From NCBI RefSeq assembly GCF_030247195.1, contig NC_080672.1:192624199-192688198 (forward strand): a stretch of 64,000 nucleotides of DNA, read 5' to 3'. This stretch comes from Topomyia yanbarensis (Eukaryota; Arthropoda; Insecta; Diptera; Culicidae). The translations under genes were made by a program, and so were the position numbers. Below, piece after piece: positions 1 through 11,989 of this stretch. Positions within the stretch are counted from its first letter, which is position 1, and each line of letters opens with the position of its first letter. The notes beneath the pieces are model-generated. The model was not told the origin of the DNA. It saw only the letters and a list, made by a program, of their open reading frames with translations, and ran no database searches.

Positions 1-901
1 CGTCGAAGAAGTCAAACGTAGACTATGTAGAATAAATTGGCGAACTGTATTGAGTATAGAAGGAAATGTCAACGAAGCAGTGACTAAATATTCTATTTAA
101 TTGTAACGAATTTAATCTCTGAAACAGTACCAGTAAAAAGAAGAAGAAGAACTCATGGCGGTCAGCAGCCTGTATGGTTCAACCAACATAAAATTTACAA
201 GAAAGAACATAGCATTACAAATCGGCAAAACTATCTGAATATTTGCTCCCAACTCGACAGAGCCATTAACACTGCACATGAAGAATATAATCGTAAAACT
301 GAGACTGAAATCAAGACCTGTCCAAAGAATTTCTTCAATTACGTGAAAACGAAATTGAAAAGTAGCAACTTTCCATCCATGTAGGAAATAACAATACTGA
401 AATTTGCAATTTATTTGGAAAATTCTTTCAAGAAGTCTACACTTCATATTCCGAAACAGACCGCGACCGCGACTAATTTTCATTTATACCTGAATTTTCA
501 AATGACATTTCCGTCCACGAACTATCTGAACACGAAATTATCACTGCACTAAAAAACTTAGACGCATCAAAAGGACCTGGACCGGACGGAATAGCACCAA
601 TATTTAAAAAAAATCTAGCAGAAGAATTCACTCTACCATTACTACATATTTTCAACATGTCACTGAAAAATGGAACATTCCCAGAAATATGGAAATCATC
701 CTTTTTAGTGCCAATTTTTAAATCAGGCGCTAAATCGGACTTCCGAAACCATCGTGGGATTGCCGTTATATCATGCATTCCAAAATTATTCCAAAAACTA
801 GTAAATGACAAAATATTTCAGCAAATCAATAATCAAATAACAAGCAAACAGGATGGCTTTTATAAAGGCCGCTCAACAACATCAATCCTTTTAGAATTTG
901 T
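1..901 (+). mobile_element. CR1/Jockey-type LINE fragment, copy 1 (decayed)
   Basis: This stretch carries the end of a LINE endonuclease domain and the N-terminal part of its reverse transcriptase (RT). Read by eye it matches positions 4529-5429 base for base, at an offset of 4528. The clearest coding piece is 657-901, with RT fingers motifs of the form HRGIAVIS and QDGFYKGRST. The frame is broken in several places, and the same breaks occur in the second copy. The match stops abruptly at 902, before the RT catalytic motif. The left edge lies outside the window. Because both copies share the same lesions, I read this as a DNA-level duplication of a dead LINE rather than a new retroposition. 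Confidence 0.85.
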
Positions 902-2117
902 GCAAAAGTCTTTAATTCAGGTCCAGTAGTAAGTGGAAGATAACGACGATAATGGTGTGCCACACACTCTGCAGCACTTGGTTCAGAAAAGAATTCCTAA
1001 AAAGAACTTGGACGGTCTTAGATTACACCTGTTACATCATCACCATCTAGTTTCAGGCGGTGGTTCATCATATTTTCGGGGGATAATATGGTGTTGTGGT
1101 GTATAGTGAAATGTATGAACGTGAATGCACTACCATAATAATGTGTTGATTAAAAGCCATTGTTTTCACTGTACCAAAACAGTAGTTTAACAATAATTTA
1201 TACTACAGTCTAAAATGACATTACAATACAAAATCAATAAATTTTAACCTTTGGCGGGGTTAGACGGGGTTGGATGGTAGTACTTAACATTATAAAAATT
1301 GATATTTTTAATACATTCAAACATTTCTTATATTGCTCATAGAAACAGTAACACGAAATGGTTATTAACTATATAATTTATTGTTGGACAATAAAATTGA
1401 TTGTTGCAAGAAATTTTATTACAAATTTGCCGTCGACCAATGTAGAAATATTCTATGATTCAAGGATAATTACTTTTGTTAATTCGTTTCAATAGTTTTT
1501 GACTTACTTCGAGAATTTTATCCAAATATTGATACATGGATGTGGATTTGACGACCAATTTGGTAAGCAGCAAACGTCACGTTCAAAAATGTTCGAACGT
1601 TCGACTGTTTTATCTACCTATGATTATGACCTGTGTCAGGCCTTGGTAAACACCGGAGGATCCTTTGGCTCGGTCTAAGCACAGACAAACAGACCTAACA
1701 GACTGATTTGAGAAGTACATCGACCATATTCAAAAGAGCACATCTGAACATTACATTACATTACGCTGCCTACTGTCGCTTCAGTTCATCGCATCGTAAA
1801 AAGCGATGCATTTAACAGGCGAAGCTCTAATAGAATTTCAAATTGTTTGAGTTAAAAGTGTTCACCATATTAAACTCTGGTTAGGAATTTTGCACTACAC
1901 CGCAGGACCATTGTTTGAAAGCAAGATTCCGTGTTGTCATTTGCCATACTGATAAATTGGAACCAAATTTATAATTTTAAACAGTAAGTGATAATTTGAT
2001 TCCGTCTTTGGAATTACCTTATCGATGACAAAATGTTGGATTAAATTGATACACTGTATTAATTTGCCACTAATTCGTGTGTACCAATTTGCCCCAGGGT
2101 ACGCACTTAATGTTTAT
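902..2117. other. No gene recognised
   Basis: No convincing reading frame, RNA gene or terminal repeat was found here. The segment starts where the LINE duplication ends and runs to the probable 5' end of the next LINE copy. It is AT-rich with scattered short ORFs only. It could be old host sequence or a decayed element. Confidence 0.5.
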
Positions 2118-2286
2118 TTCGCTCGAACAGTAAGTTTTTTTTCGCTCGAACAGTCAACGAGTGCGGACGCCTCTCCAAGCGCTCCGCAAGTAATTTATTA
2201 ATTAGTATTTTTTACCTACGTAAACAAACATCGCGCGCTTGCCTCGTAAGTCACAGTGCTATTCAACTTCAAGTAATAGTAAAATA

Positions 2287-3351
2287 ATGCAGTGCGGTGT
2301 AAAAACTTGTAACATAAACGACGACCGCTTCCTCTGGAAGTGTGAATTTTGCAGCAGATCGTACCATGCTGCCTGTGTGCCTGTGTGTGCGGACTGCCAG
2401 CACATTATTAGGACAGAGGTCGACACTCGCAAAATGATCTATCTACAAGATCAGCTGCTAAAAATGATGAAGTGGCACACGGACACACAACATCGAACCA
2501 CAGCTGACCTAAAGAGCCACAGTCTTGGATTGTTCGGTAGCATCGAACAATTACTTAACGACGTAAAGCAGTCAATGCAAGTCGTGCATAAAAAGAACGA
2601 AAACATATACAGTAAACTAGGTCAGCATTTTCATTCTTGTGACAATTTGTTACAAAATTCTATCGACACCATCAGCAAATCGACCAAAACAATATCGGAC
2701 AATATGAATCATAAAATTGACGAACGGCTATCACACTCCGAGAACGAACTGCTTTCCACTAAATGTTCTGAGCCGTACCCTCTCGCCAATTCCGACCTAT
2801 TGGAGAAATTGAAGGAAGAAGTGAAAGCTATCTCCATTGCAATCTCCAACATGACAACACCAGAAAATGGCATGAATCAATCAAAATCCCTGGCTGAAGA
2901 ATTAGCGGAAAAATCACACGCTACAATAATCCAACAGAAAATAGATCATACGTCTCCAGGCTGGTGATTTTTGGGCGATAAATGGCAATGGAAGCAGGAT
3001 TGGACAAAATATGACGCCAAACAACGCATTCGACGACTTCAGGAGAAAGCTGCTGATAAGGTAAGACGCAACCGAAAACGTCGTAAGCAGTCAAGTCAAC
3101 GTGACAACGATCGCGCTAACAATCATCATAACGACAGTGGTAAGACGTCAGACAAATTACTACTTGCCACGACGAAAAAACAATTTTCCGTTCCTCCCAC
3201 AACCACCGAACATCCGATTCCAGGTCTTGCAATACCAGCAGTAAAACCAAATTTCATAAACTTTAAAAAAGGCGACACCATCAACCCATACCGTTCAGCT
3301 AACAAAAACATTCAACCCAAACAAATGGAAGTGACGGCGAATATAGTTTAA
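2287..3351 (+). pseudogene. LINE ORF1 (PHD-like zinc finger protein) with in-frame stop
   Basis: ORF1 of the LINE, expected to be an RNA-binding or chaperone-like protein. The first ATG is at 2287; the frame is open further upstream, but only with non-ATG codons. Residues about 2-40 hold a Cys/His cluster of PHD type (CxxxxC, CEFC, H, C, CADC). A long polar, probably coiled-coil region follows. A TGA at 2965-2967 interrupts the frame, which then stays open in the same register to 3351. The second part is very basic (a KRRKQ-type patch near 3090), consistent with nucleic-acid binding. The context and the single stop suggest recent inactivation of an otherwise preserved frame. Confidence 0.7.
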
Positions 3352-3714
3352 ACACATTGGCAACCACATATCAACATTCGAACACAGACAGCCAATTTGA
3401 ACTGGACCTCTTGCGACCTCCAATCGCCTTACGTCACAATCAACGAATGGCGATGGTCGCTTTTTAAAGGCCAGACTTCGCGAACCAAAAGTAATGAACA
3501 TTGTACGCCTATACCTGGCATATATGAAGGACCAACACCCATCTATTTGCGTGGAAGGAATGACGCCGACCAGCATTAAAATGACGCTCGCATCCGAAGG
3601 ACTACCGACCGCTCCTGACCATCTCCTGCGCATTTTCATCGAAGTCTAACAGGAATATGGGCTAAACCCAGACGAAGCAGCAGCAGACCTTGACTCCTAA
3701 CGACGCCCTCTTTA
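3352..3714 (+). pseudogene. Degenerate C-terminal part of LINE ORF1
   Basis: Beyond 3351 there are short coding-like pieces in shifting frames, including APDHLLRIF near 3610-3640 and DEAAADL near 3670-3690, followed by stops. They sit where the ORF1 C-terminus would be expected, just before the endonuclease. I infer a frameshifted ORF1 tail; no intact domain can be named. Confidence 0.45.
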
Positions 3715-4628
3715 GAGGAAGAAAATATAACTGTAAGTAATTTAAATATTCCAAAAACTTTTTCGCATCCACAACAGAATTCGACTGAAATTTTAGTCTA
3801 TTGCCAAAATTTTAATCGAATGAAAAGCCCAGCCAAAATGGAAGAAATCCAACAAAAACTAATTTCATCTTCTTTTAATATAATTCTTGGAACAGAAAGT
3901 AGCTGGGATGAAAGCGTAAGAAGCGAAGAAATTTTTGGAAATCAATTTAATGTATTTCGGCATGACCGTAATTTGTCTCTTTGTAATAAAAAGTCTGGAG
4001 GATGAGTCATTATAGCCATAAACGCAGACTTTCCTTCAGAAGAAATAGAAACCATGAAACATATAGAATTTAAACATATATGGGCAAAAGCACTGTGTAC
4101 TTTCCACCTGAAAATGCTCACAAAAAATCATTTGAACTATTTTTTCAAACTGTAGAATCTATCATGTCAAACATGGAACCTGAAGTAAACCTGCGTATTT
4201 ATGGCGACTTTAATCAACGTAACACCAACATTGAAAACGAATCTATTTTACTCCCAGTCGTAGGCGAAAATGAAACACTTCAATACTTCTTTGACAAAAT
4301 ATCTGAATTTGGCCTGCACCAAATCAACCATGTAAAAAATAGACAAAATTCATATTTAGACCTCTTATTCACGAACTGCACTGAAGACTTCTGTGTCAAT
4401 GCATCTTTAACTCCATTATGGAAAAATGAAGTATTTCACACAGCAATCGAATATTCAATTTTCTTTCATCAAAACTCTTCCCCGAACGACTTGGAGTATG
4501 AGGAAGTGCCGGAATACCATAAAACCGACGTCGAAGAAGTCAAACGTAGACTATGTAGAATAAATTGGCGAACTGTATTGAGTATAGAAGGAAATGTCAA
4601 CGAAGCAGTGACTAAATATTCTATTTAA
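3715..4628 (+). pseudogene. LINE ORF2, endonuclease domain (broken)
   Basis: N-terminal part of ORF2, an apurinic-type endonuclease of the EEP fold that nicks target DNA for target-primed reverse transcription. The frame is open from about 3715. Visible EEP-like motifs are YCQNFNRM near 3800 (binding Asn), GTESSWDES near 3890 (catalytic Glu) and YGDFN near 4200 (Asp and Asn). A TGA at 4003-4005 falls inside the conserved Gly-Gly-Val stretch, and a shift to another frame follows at about 4080-4110. The final SDH motif is not recognisable; the equivalent region reads FHTAIEY, so the catalytic Asp may be lost. The piece from 4529 onward is duplicated at window position 1. Confidence 0.7.
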
Positions 4629-6018
4629 TTGTAACGAATTTAATCTCTGAAACAGTACCAGTAAAAAGAAGAAGAAGAACTCATGGCGGTCAGCAGCCTG
4701 TATGGTTCAACCAACATAAAATTTACAAGAAAGAACATAGCATTACAAATCGGCAAAACTATCTGAATATTTGCTCCCAACTCGACAGAGCCATTAACAC
4801 TGCACATGAAGAATATAATCGTAAAACTGAGACTGAAATCAAGACCTGTCCAAAGAATTTCTTCAATTACGTGAAAACGAAATTGAAAAGTAGCAACTTT
4901 CCATCCATGTAGGAAATAACAATACTGAAATTTGCAATTTATTTGGAAAATTCTTTCAAGAAGTCTACACTTCATATTCCGAAACAGACCGCGACCGCGA
5001 CTAATTTTCATTTATACCTGAATTTTCAAATGACATTTCCGTCCACGAACTATCTGAACACGAAATTATCACTGCACTAAAAAACTTAGACGCATCAAAA
5101 GGACCTGGACCGGACGGAATAGCACCAATATTTAAAAAAAATCTAGCAGAAGAATTCACTCTACCATTACTACATATTTTCAACATGTCACTGAAAAATG
5201 GAACATTCCCAGAAATATGGAAATCATCCTTTTTAGTGCCAATTTTTAAATCAGGCGCTAAATCGGACTTCCGAAACCATCGTGGGATTGCCGTTATATC
5301 ATGCATTCCAAAATTATTCCAAAAACTAGTAAATGACAAAATATTTCAGCAAATCAATAATCAAATAACAAGCAAACAGGATGGCTTTTATAAAGGCCGC
5401 TCAACAACATCAATCCTTTTAGAATTTGTAACATTTACTGTAAATGCAATGGACAATGGGAACCATGTAGAAACACTCTACACAGACTTTAGTAAAGCAT
5501 TCGACCGTTTTGACATACCTTTATTACTCTTCAAACTACAAAAATATGGCATAGAAAATAAACTATTGAAATGGCTCGAATAATATTTAACGAAACGTGA
5601 ACAAACAGTTCGCTTTCAGAATATACTATCGGAACCAATTTCTGTCACCTCTGGCGTACCCCAGGGTTCCCACTTAGGCCCTCTTCTTTTTATTTTGTAC
5701 GTAAATGACATTACCTTTCTACTCAAACATCTTAAAGTGCTTATATATGCAGATGACATGAAACTTTTCATGGCAATAAGAAATATCAAAGACACTGAAA
5801 TATTCCAAAGCGAAATCAATATATTCCACACGTGGTGTAGCAAAAGTCTACTCCAACTTAATGTAAAGAAATGCAACTCAATAACCTTCAGCAGAAAGAT
5901 TTCAAATGTTCCCATAGACATACACTTAGGCAACCAACTTGTAGAAAAATGCAGAATTGTACGAGATTTAGGCGTAATCCTAGACTCCAAGCTCACATTT
6001 GTTGAACATTATAATACA
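4629..6018 (+). pseudogene. LINE ORF2, reverse transcriptase domain (broken)
   Basis: The central RT region that copies the element RNA into DNA. RT motifs in order are GPGPDGI near 5100, HRGIAVIS near 5280, QDGFYKGRST near 5380, YTDFSKAFDR near 5485, TSGVPQGSHLGPLLF near 5650 and the catalytic YADD near 5745. The last is intact. Stops and shifts break the frame. A TAA at 5581-5583 sits where the related copy at 36339-36946 has a Ser codon in KWIESYLT. The region 4640-5100 also lacks short segments that are present in the copies near 40 kb and 41 kb. The domain ends at a CTAT microsatellite. Confidence 0.8.
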
Positions 6019-6020
6019 AT

Positions 6021-6606
<586 letters not shown>

Positions 6607-6609
<3 letters not shown>

Positions 6610-6768
6610 ATATATATAAAAGTCAAAGTTTGTATGTATATGATTTATAGACTCCCAAATGGCTTAACCGATTTCCGTAAAAATTTGCACACAGTAGGTA
6701 TTTGGTATGGGGCGTGTTTGTGTGCTATTAGTTGGAGATTATCTGCCTGCCAGATGGCGCATCCATCG
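6607..6768 (+). mobile_element. Helitron-like 5' terminal fragment
   Basis: Starts with TCTATATATATAAAAGTC, matching the 5' TC plus TATATATAAAA signature common to insect Helitron families. A TATAGACTCCCAAATGG and GGCTTAACCGATTTCCG block follows, resembling the conserved subterminal segment of those families. About 160 bp are present and the LINE coding frame then resumes. No 3' hairpin or CTRR end is visible, so this is a truncated or decayed piece. The assignment comes from recalled family signatures, not a search. Confidence 0.55.
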
Positions 6769-7047
6769 TATAAAGCACGTTGCATGCTCATTAATATACA
6801 AACACTCAAAGAACGCCGCGCCATGCTTTGCTTTATCAACGACATTATTTCTCAACGTGTACAATCCGCATCATTACTTTCGCAAATAAAATTTTATGTA
6901 CCTAGCGGACAACTAAAAACTCGTAATTTATTCCAAGAGCAATCTTTTAGGACAAACTATGCTAAAAATAGCCCCATCAATAGAATGATGCGTCATTATA
7001 ATGAATTGACCTTTCCATGTCTAGAAAACAAATCAAATCTGAACTAA
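6769..7047 (+). pseudogene. LINE ORF2 C-terminal remnant
   Basis: The LINE frame resumes with a segment matching the end of CR1/Jockey-type ORF2 proteins (ARCMLINIQTLKERR, then TNYAKNSPINRMMRHYNE) and stops at a TAA at 7045-7047. Comparison with the related LINE at 24894-27331 suggests that about 100 residues of the RT C-terminal region are missing between 6018 and 6769, replaced by microsatellite and Helitron-like DNA. Confidence 0.7.
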
Positions 7048-7156
7048 ACCGTAGAAATAATTTATGGTATATAAGTAAATATTGTAAAACCATTTTATGT
7101 AGTCTACATATGCTTGACGAAAAATGAATAAATAATAAGTTGTAGTTGTAGTTAGT
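7048..7156 (+). other. LINE 3' UTR and short-repeat tail
   Basis: An AT-rich 3' UTR of about 90 bp ending in AATAATAAG and GTTGTAGTTGTAGTTAG, a short tandem tail. LINEs of this group end in such microsatellite-like tails rather than long poly(A). The next feature, the 420-bp repeat, begins a few bases later. Confidence 0.6.
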
Positions 7157-7160
7157 ATTC

Positions 7161-7580
7161 CATCTCCAGTGATACAACCGATTCTAATTGGAAATGGTTG
7201 TGTTATTGGCGCCGGAATACTAGAAGTTAAGCTCAGCCGGAATGTTGGCTGGTTCTAATTCGCATTCTGGCTTCAGTGACACATTCTAGTTAGAATCGGT
7301 TTTATCAATGGAGCCGGAATATGGACTAAAATCAGCCAGAATTCTTGCTCATTTCCGATTGAACTTTACTGGGTGTACGCAAGATCCGTATACCGATTAC
7401 TGGAAGTCAGTTGGCCGATAGTAGCTCCGGCTAGCGGCTAGTTGCTGCTTGCTGATGTCCGGAGAAACTATTGTTGGCTCAGCGCAGTTCACTGCTGTCA
7501 CGAAAGGGAACAATATTCCTTTTGTTCGCGAGCACTAGATGTGTTTGGTGAATATTGGTTTGGAACTCCCCCTCAACGTG
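7161..7580. repeat. 420-bp direct repeat, left copy flanking the LOA LINE
   Basis: This sequence recurs at 24474-24893 in the same orientation with only a few substitutions (for example GGCCGATAG versus GGCAGATAG). The left copy touches the 3' tail of the antisense LOA LINE and the right copy touches its 5' end. Internally it has an inverted pair AACCGATTCTAA / TTAGAATCGGTT. No coding potential is seen. It is either an unusually long target-site duplication or a repeat unit that was the target. Confidence 0.9.
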
Positions 7581-7807
7581 GAATCAGGAATCAGGAATCA
7601 GAATATATTGGCTCAAATGGCACGTTCCCCGTACATAGTCGGGGATTTGTGCCTTGCCGTGTGTTTTCACCATTTCCTGAGCGGAAGGAAAGGACAAGGA
7701 GGTGTGGGGAAGTAGAATTGGAAGGGTGGGAAAAATAACAGCACAAAACAAAAATAAACAACAGGCAAGTTAAACTCACAAGTAGTTCATTTTGCCTGCG
7801 AATAGTC
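7581..7807 (-). other. LOA LINE 3' UTR and heptamer tail
   Basis: Between the ORF2 stop and the 420-bp repeat. On the minus strand it ends in three tandem CTGATTC units (7581-7601), a simple-repeat tail of the kind seen on many LINEs. This marks the exact 3' insertion boundary. Confidence 0.65.
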
Positions 7808-9738
7808 CTAAAGCTCTTTACCACATTGGATAAGAAACTTTAGTATGTCTCTGAGTTTCAGTCGACCAAACATGGTTTCGTCTATATATGGACGGCTGAA
7901 GACTCGTAATCGCAATTGCGCTACCGCTGGAATGTTGCATATCAGATGATATGAGGTTCCGTAGTCGGATTCACAAAGATCACATGAAAAAGACTCAGCG
8001 CGCTGAATAGTTGCCATGTGATAATTGAGTTTGCAGTGGCCGGTTAAAGCCCTGGTCAGCATGCCGCAGTGGAGCTTCGAAAAATGTAAGAGATTTTTCG
8101 AAACCACTGAACATGGTTGTTCTAGAAACGCCTTTGTTTGGCGACACGTTTGTAGATTTCTCCAATAATTGCGGTGCTCGGACGAAGCCCAGGACCGTAT
8201 TTTTTCCCTTATCCAACTTGTCGAAATTGGCAGCGCGGTCTCAGGACCAACGAAGTCAATCGCTGAACCTGCCCTGGCCAATTCGTCAGCCCATTCATTT
8301 CCAGTAATACCGCAATGTCCGGGCACCCAGACAAGGTAGATAGTGTTGACAATGCTTAGTTCTTCGATTTGGGTTCGGCACGCGATCACTAGCTTGGACC
8401 GGGATTTGTCTGAGCTAAGGGCCTTGATTGCAGCCTGACTATCGGAGCAGAAGTTTATAACTCTGCCGGACAAACTCAGTTGAAGGGCCGATTGCACCCC
8501 GCACATAATCGCAAAGATTTCTGCTTGGAATACAGTACAGTATCTACCTAGTGAGTGAGATTGTTCCAATCTCATTTCACGACAGTAGACACCAGCACCA
8601 GCACGTCCCTCCATCAGAGAACCGTCAGTGTAACAAACCACTTGCATTTGTTGTTGTCTTTCCATAAAGCCAGACAACCACTCCCCTCGAGAGGGAATCT
8701 TCACATGGAATGTCCTGTAAGGAAAACTACAAGTGAGTGTAATATCGGTGGGAGCAAGAATATCTTCCCATGTAACCATTTGTGACCACAATCGTGTATG
8801 ACTGGTAGCAAGATCAGCATGATTACTGTTCCAAAGCCCAGTAAGCTGCAGTCTGTATGTACATGATAGTGCTTCTTGTTTTAAGTGTATGTGTAATGGT
8901 TTGATATTTAGAAGTGCCTCAAGAGCAGCAGTCGGAGTCGTGGTGAAAGCACCAGTCAACGCCATGAGCGCCATTCTTTGCAGATGGTTTAGCTTTTACT
9001 GGACTGTCACCACTTCTTCCCTCTGCCACCACACAAGGCATCCGTATGACAGTATTGGACGTACAATTGTCGTGTAAATCCAATAGATGTATTTAGGTTT
9101 GAGACCCCAGGTCTTTCCAAAAGTTCGTCTGCACTGCCCGAAGGCCATGCACGCTTTCTTAACTCTGAACTCAATGTGAGCAGACCAATTCAGTTTGGAA
9201 TCCAATATGACTCCAACGTATTTGACTTGATCTGCACACAGTAGCTCAGAATCAAAGAACTGCAAGGGACGAACCCCGGTTGTTATTCGCTTCTTCGTGA
9301 AAAGAACCATTGAAGTTTTGCTTGGGTTAACTGATAGTTTAACTTGTCGACACCACTGTTCGACAGCTCTTAATGCCTGTTGCATTAAGTCAAAGATTGT
9401 TCCGATGCAAAATCCAGTAATTAGTATTTGGTAATCGTCAGCAAACCCGTAGGTTGGAAATCCAAGCTCATTGAGTTTCTTCAACAAGCCGTCAGCTACT
9501 AAGTTCCATAATAAAGGTGACAGAACGCCGCCCTGAGGACAACCGCAAATACTCAACTTCCGTATCTCAGCCTGTCGCAGTGACGAGCAAAGTATGCGGT
9601 TACTAAGCATTGCGTTTATCCAACCAGAGATACATGCAGGTATCCCATGACCGCGCGTCGCTTCCAGAATAGACTGGAAGGACATATTGTCAAAAGCACC
9701 CTCAATATCTAGGAATACACCCAAGCTAGATTGCTTGA
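7808..9738 (-). pseudogene. LOA LINE ORF2, 3' half: RT core and RNase H, one in-frame stop
   Basis: The LINE sequence resumes at 9738 with GVFLDIEGAFDN (first RT catalytic Asp). CPQGGVLSPLLWN and the catalytic GFADD follow near 9440. A TAA at 8996-8998 interrupts the frame, which continues in the same register. The downstream part, to the stop at 7808, holds an RNase H domain. Counted from the Met at 8974 it has CYTDGS (Asp117), AEIFAI (Glu152), SDSQAAIKAL (Asp178) and VPGHCGITGNEWAD (His220, Asp230), so all catalytic positions are present. A CxxC...H...C motif near the C-terminus resembles the terminal zinc-binding motif of LINE ORF2. The ORF appears functional in each half but is split by the stop and by the hAT-like insertion. 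Confidence 0.85.
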
Positions 9739-9746
9739 GCGAGAAG
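9739..9746. repeat. Target-site duplication of the hAT-like element, left copy
   Basis: GCGAGAAG, repeated exactly at 21655-21662. In LINE sense this is CTTCTCGC, shared by the two halves of the interrupted RT gene. An 8-bp duplication is typical of hAT transposons. Confidence 0.85.
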
Positions 9747-11249
9747 CAGGGGTTCCAACCGTACACCCTTGCGACAGTATTTCAGAGGCTGTCGTCTTCT
9801 TTTCGCTTCGACAGTTTGATGACCGAATCAAGCACGACATCTCTCAGTAAAACTGTTATGCGACTTGCAACGTTGCCGTCTTGTACCGCACACGACAGTT
9901 TGCGCATACGTCTACAACTATAGTTGATGTGCGATGACAGCCTCAGTTGGTTTTGCGTAACATTTCTATCGTTCTTGGTGGTAGAACCGACACATCGATG
10001 CAATCAAAGAACTTTTTTTTCTGTGAAAGTCGTGCTCTGTACATTAGTTAAGCCCAGTACGGTGCGGGATACTGAACGATTTAGAATGAATGCTGCATGC
10101 AAGGTTTTCGTTTTTTTTTCATTCATTTCCCATACGGGATCAAAACCAGCGGCTTTATTTGATTTGATTTCAAACAGTTAGCGAATTTTTAACGTCGTTC
10201 GAAATTAAAAACCTGAGCAAATATTTTTAGTCGTTGTGGTAGACTGTTATGTTGCAAGGAGAATCATTGGAGTGAAGCTGGATAGTAATTGTTCAGTAAT
10301 GGTGATGTGGGTCGAATTGCCGTGTCGGGGCAGAAAGCAATCGTTTAGAAGTACGTATTGCGGAAAGTTGGACGGTTTCAGAAAACGGATTTTTGATATG
10401 CCGTGTAGATGAAAATGCAGATTGCACCTAGTCACGAATCACAGCATGAACATAGATCATGAGTTATGAGGCTTTTTTATTTCATCGGAAAGCTAAAAAA
10501 TTGCGTTGCTACAATAGAGAAATACATAATATAGTTAAATTTAATTTTAAGAGGGGCGCGCCGCCGATTTCAGGCTCCTGAAATATTTTCGTGATTTGTT
10601 GGTTATGCTAATTTGTTTGAGGTGATCAACAAGCTGATGATTTTATTTGTTTTATTATGCCACTCAATAGCAAACGTGTTTGTCGAGATTGTCCTAACAA
10701 CTGTACTTTTCAAGGTACAGGCACACCTCTAAATAGGGGACGTTGGGGAGTTGTGAACCATTGGGAGTTGTGAGCAGCGCTAAGCCATAAATAATTAAAA
10801 TGTGGTAACCACTAAATATTTCTACTGTCATGACCTCATTTTCTTATTAGCAATTTTACCCGAAAAACAGGATTATACAACAATTTTAAACGTCCCGTGC
10901 CGCAACCGCGAATTCAGGAGGTTTAGCGTGAATCAATGGTCACCTATCCATTGCGAATCAGATCACATTGCTAACTAATATTTAGTTTAGAATTATCTTA
11001 AAATTTAACTTCTATAGGCCCATTAAAAATAAGAAAAAATGCCTTTAACATTGCTTTGTTTAGCGTACGAACTACAGAATAATAGAAATAAATTTCAATC
11101 ACTTTTTATGTTTAATATGGAATGTATTATTATTGTTAGTGGTAAACTGCCCTAATACAGCACTTGTTTTTAAAAAATGATGGCTTTCATCATCAAGAAT
11201 AGTTGAAAATGGTTTGTAAAAATATTCCCTCGGTCTCGTATTTATAAAC
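9747..11249. other. Left arm of hAT-like element, non-coding
   Basis: No coding region is supported. It contains the subterminal motifs noted for the element. A possible small GC-rich MITE lies around 10546-10735, starting GAGGGGCGCGCCGCCG and ending GCACACCTCTA and resembling the ends seen at 56769-57768, but no target duplication was found for it. Confidence 0.6.
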
Positions 11250-11909
11250 TGATGGGTTCCTGAGTATAAGGCTTACCAGAGGGTCTTCGATAGCTAGAGT
11301 GTGGACCAGCTCAGGCCTCCCAACATCGAATCAAGTATGTCTCCCGACACAATAGGATCCAGCAGGCTAAACAATTCCACCAGCGCCGACCGAAACTAAA
11401 TTGATCCAGGACTTCTCCAATTGCATGCTTAACACATCACTCGGTAGTAACAATCCAATTTATTATAGTTCATTACACTAAACACATTTTATTATCTGCA
11501 ACACACAATTTAATCTACCATAAAAAATTTATTGCCTAACACACATTTTAACTTAATTCTAATAAATTTGGCATGCGGGCCTTATCGGTGTCACTCCGGC
11601 GCGATCTAGATGGATACTAACTCACAGCATCTCAAGATCGATCTTTATCAGTCCGTTCGGGATTGAAGCGGCAGCATGTGGTAGTGTAATCAGCCGAATT
11701 CTCCTTCCCTGGCTAATCTCTCGGAGAGTCCGACAGATTATTGATGACGTCACCGCTTCTCATCACTGGCTCGTTCTTTATCAAGGGCACCGGACGATCG
11801 ATGCCGTATTGTTTGGATGTCTAGACGGGTAAGGCGATCCTACAGCAGAACAATGTACTGTTTTCAAACTGTCTGCACCAGGGATGTAGTTGAAGGCAGG
11901 TCGCAGACA
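11250..11909 (-). repeat. 3' LTR of BEL/Pao element
   Basis: 660 bp, matching 18598-19257 at an offset of 7348. On the plus strand it starts TGATGGGTTCC and ends GTCGCAGACA. In the sense direction it follows the polypurine tract. It should carry the polyadenylation region; minus-strand AATAAA-like motifs occur within it, but no exact site can be assigned. Confidence 0.93.
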
Positions 11910-11922
11910 TCCTCACCCACCC
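11910..11922 (-). other. Polypurine tract of BEL/Pao element
   Basis: On the minus strand this reads GGGTGGGTGAGGA directly before the 3' LTR start TGTCTGCG. That is the expected place and composition for the plus-strand primer in reverse transcription. Confidence 0.75.
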
Positions 11923-11989
11923 TGAAATATTCGCTATTTCTGAAATAAAGAAAAAGAAACTCCTCTCGACTAGGATGGGATAGGCAAGG

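Noticed and set aside
2239..2286. Upstream TTG start for LINE ORF1
   Set aside because: Not ATG; the first ATG at 2287 begins just before the zinc-finger cysteines.
7442..7738. 98-codon plus-strand frame across the 420-bp repeat border
   Set aside because: It spans a repeat/LINE junction and has no motif.
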